DNA of 30,000 nt. It comes from Glandiceps talaboti (lineage: Eukaryota; Hemichordata; Enteropneusta; Spengelidae). The translations under genes were made by a program, and so were the position numbers. The notes below the pieces were generated by a model. The model saw only the letters and a list, made by a program, of their open reading frames with translations. It made no database searches and was not told where the DNA came from. The stretch spans positions 15,140,592 through 15,170,591 of the forward strand of contig NC_135554.1 of NCBI RefSeq assembly GCF_964340395.1, written 5' to 3'. Below, in pieces: positions 29,901-30,000 of the stretch (the stretch's first letter is position 1; every line of letters starts with the position of its first letter).

Positions 29901-30000
29901 TGACAACTGTGAAATGAAATTTTGAATTTTTCTAAAATGTTCAACATCATGGCAAGTTCTTAGATTTGTACATTTCACTATCTACGGGAACGGGAAAACA
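26960..30000. other. Upstream intronic sequence, no exon identified
   Basis: By position this should lie within the receptor gene, since Ig I, Ig II and the start of Ig III are still missing. I checked tryptophan codons, donor sites and phases on the minus strand and found no convincing exon. Minor features are an AAAC run near 27907 and an AATCAG-type simple repeat near 28268-28360. The + strand open frames (26824-27180, 29501-29725) show no coding signs. Confidence 0.55.

Overview
The window is animal genomic DNA: AT-rich, dominated by introns and simple or tandem repeats, with coding sequence in short exons bounded by GT-AG splice sites. I recognise one gene, on the minus strand: a fibroblast growth factor receptor (FGFR) tyrosine kinase. 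Ten exons are clear: 7115-7261, 8907-9012, 10588-10796, 12453-12575, 14536-14726, 15422-15532, 17049-17173, 17486-17622, 19959-20170 and 25251-25383. Their phases all match, and together they read 497 residues plus a TAA stop. They cover the second half of Ig domain III, the transmembrane helix, the juxtamembrane segment, a complete and apparently active kinase domain and a short C-terminal tail. The organism is probably an invertebrate deuterostome or other non-vertebrate bilaterian, judged from a receptor that is FGFR-like throughout but diverged from the vertebrate paralogues. I cannot name the species.

Layout in gene orientation (high to low coordinates). 26960-30000 is intron or upstream sequence in which I could not identify the exons for Ig I, Ig II and the start of Ig III. 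25846-26959 holds three candidate microexons (20, 28 and 18 nt) that would supply the middle of Ig III. 25251-25383 ends Ig III. A 5.1-kb intron follows, carrying a poly-G/dispersed-repeat element and a signal-peptide-like candidate first exon at 24350-24398. The transmembrane exon (19959-20170) and juxtamembrane exon (17486-17622) come next, then seven kinase exons and the tail exon down to 7115. 1-7114 is 3' UTR of unknown length plus downstream DNA, with no recognisable gene.

Tandem repeats fill the introns and the 3' flank: period 35 (1046-1303), 32 (3645-3945), 33 (6600-6779), about 71 with inverted CCAAT boxes (7605-7995), 54 (11023-11210) and about 156 bp (16031-16450), as well as long microsatellites. 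The most unusual array (10215-10640) is made of degenerate copies of the 3' end and splice donor of a kinase exon, stacked behind the real donor.

The points most worth following are the microexon-split Ig III, the duplicated exon end, and the phase-compatible candidate start exon that could make a receptor lacking Ig domains. Gene structure here is inferred from splice consensus, phase and protein similarity read by eye; no transcript evidence was available.
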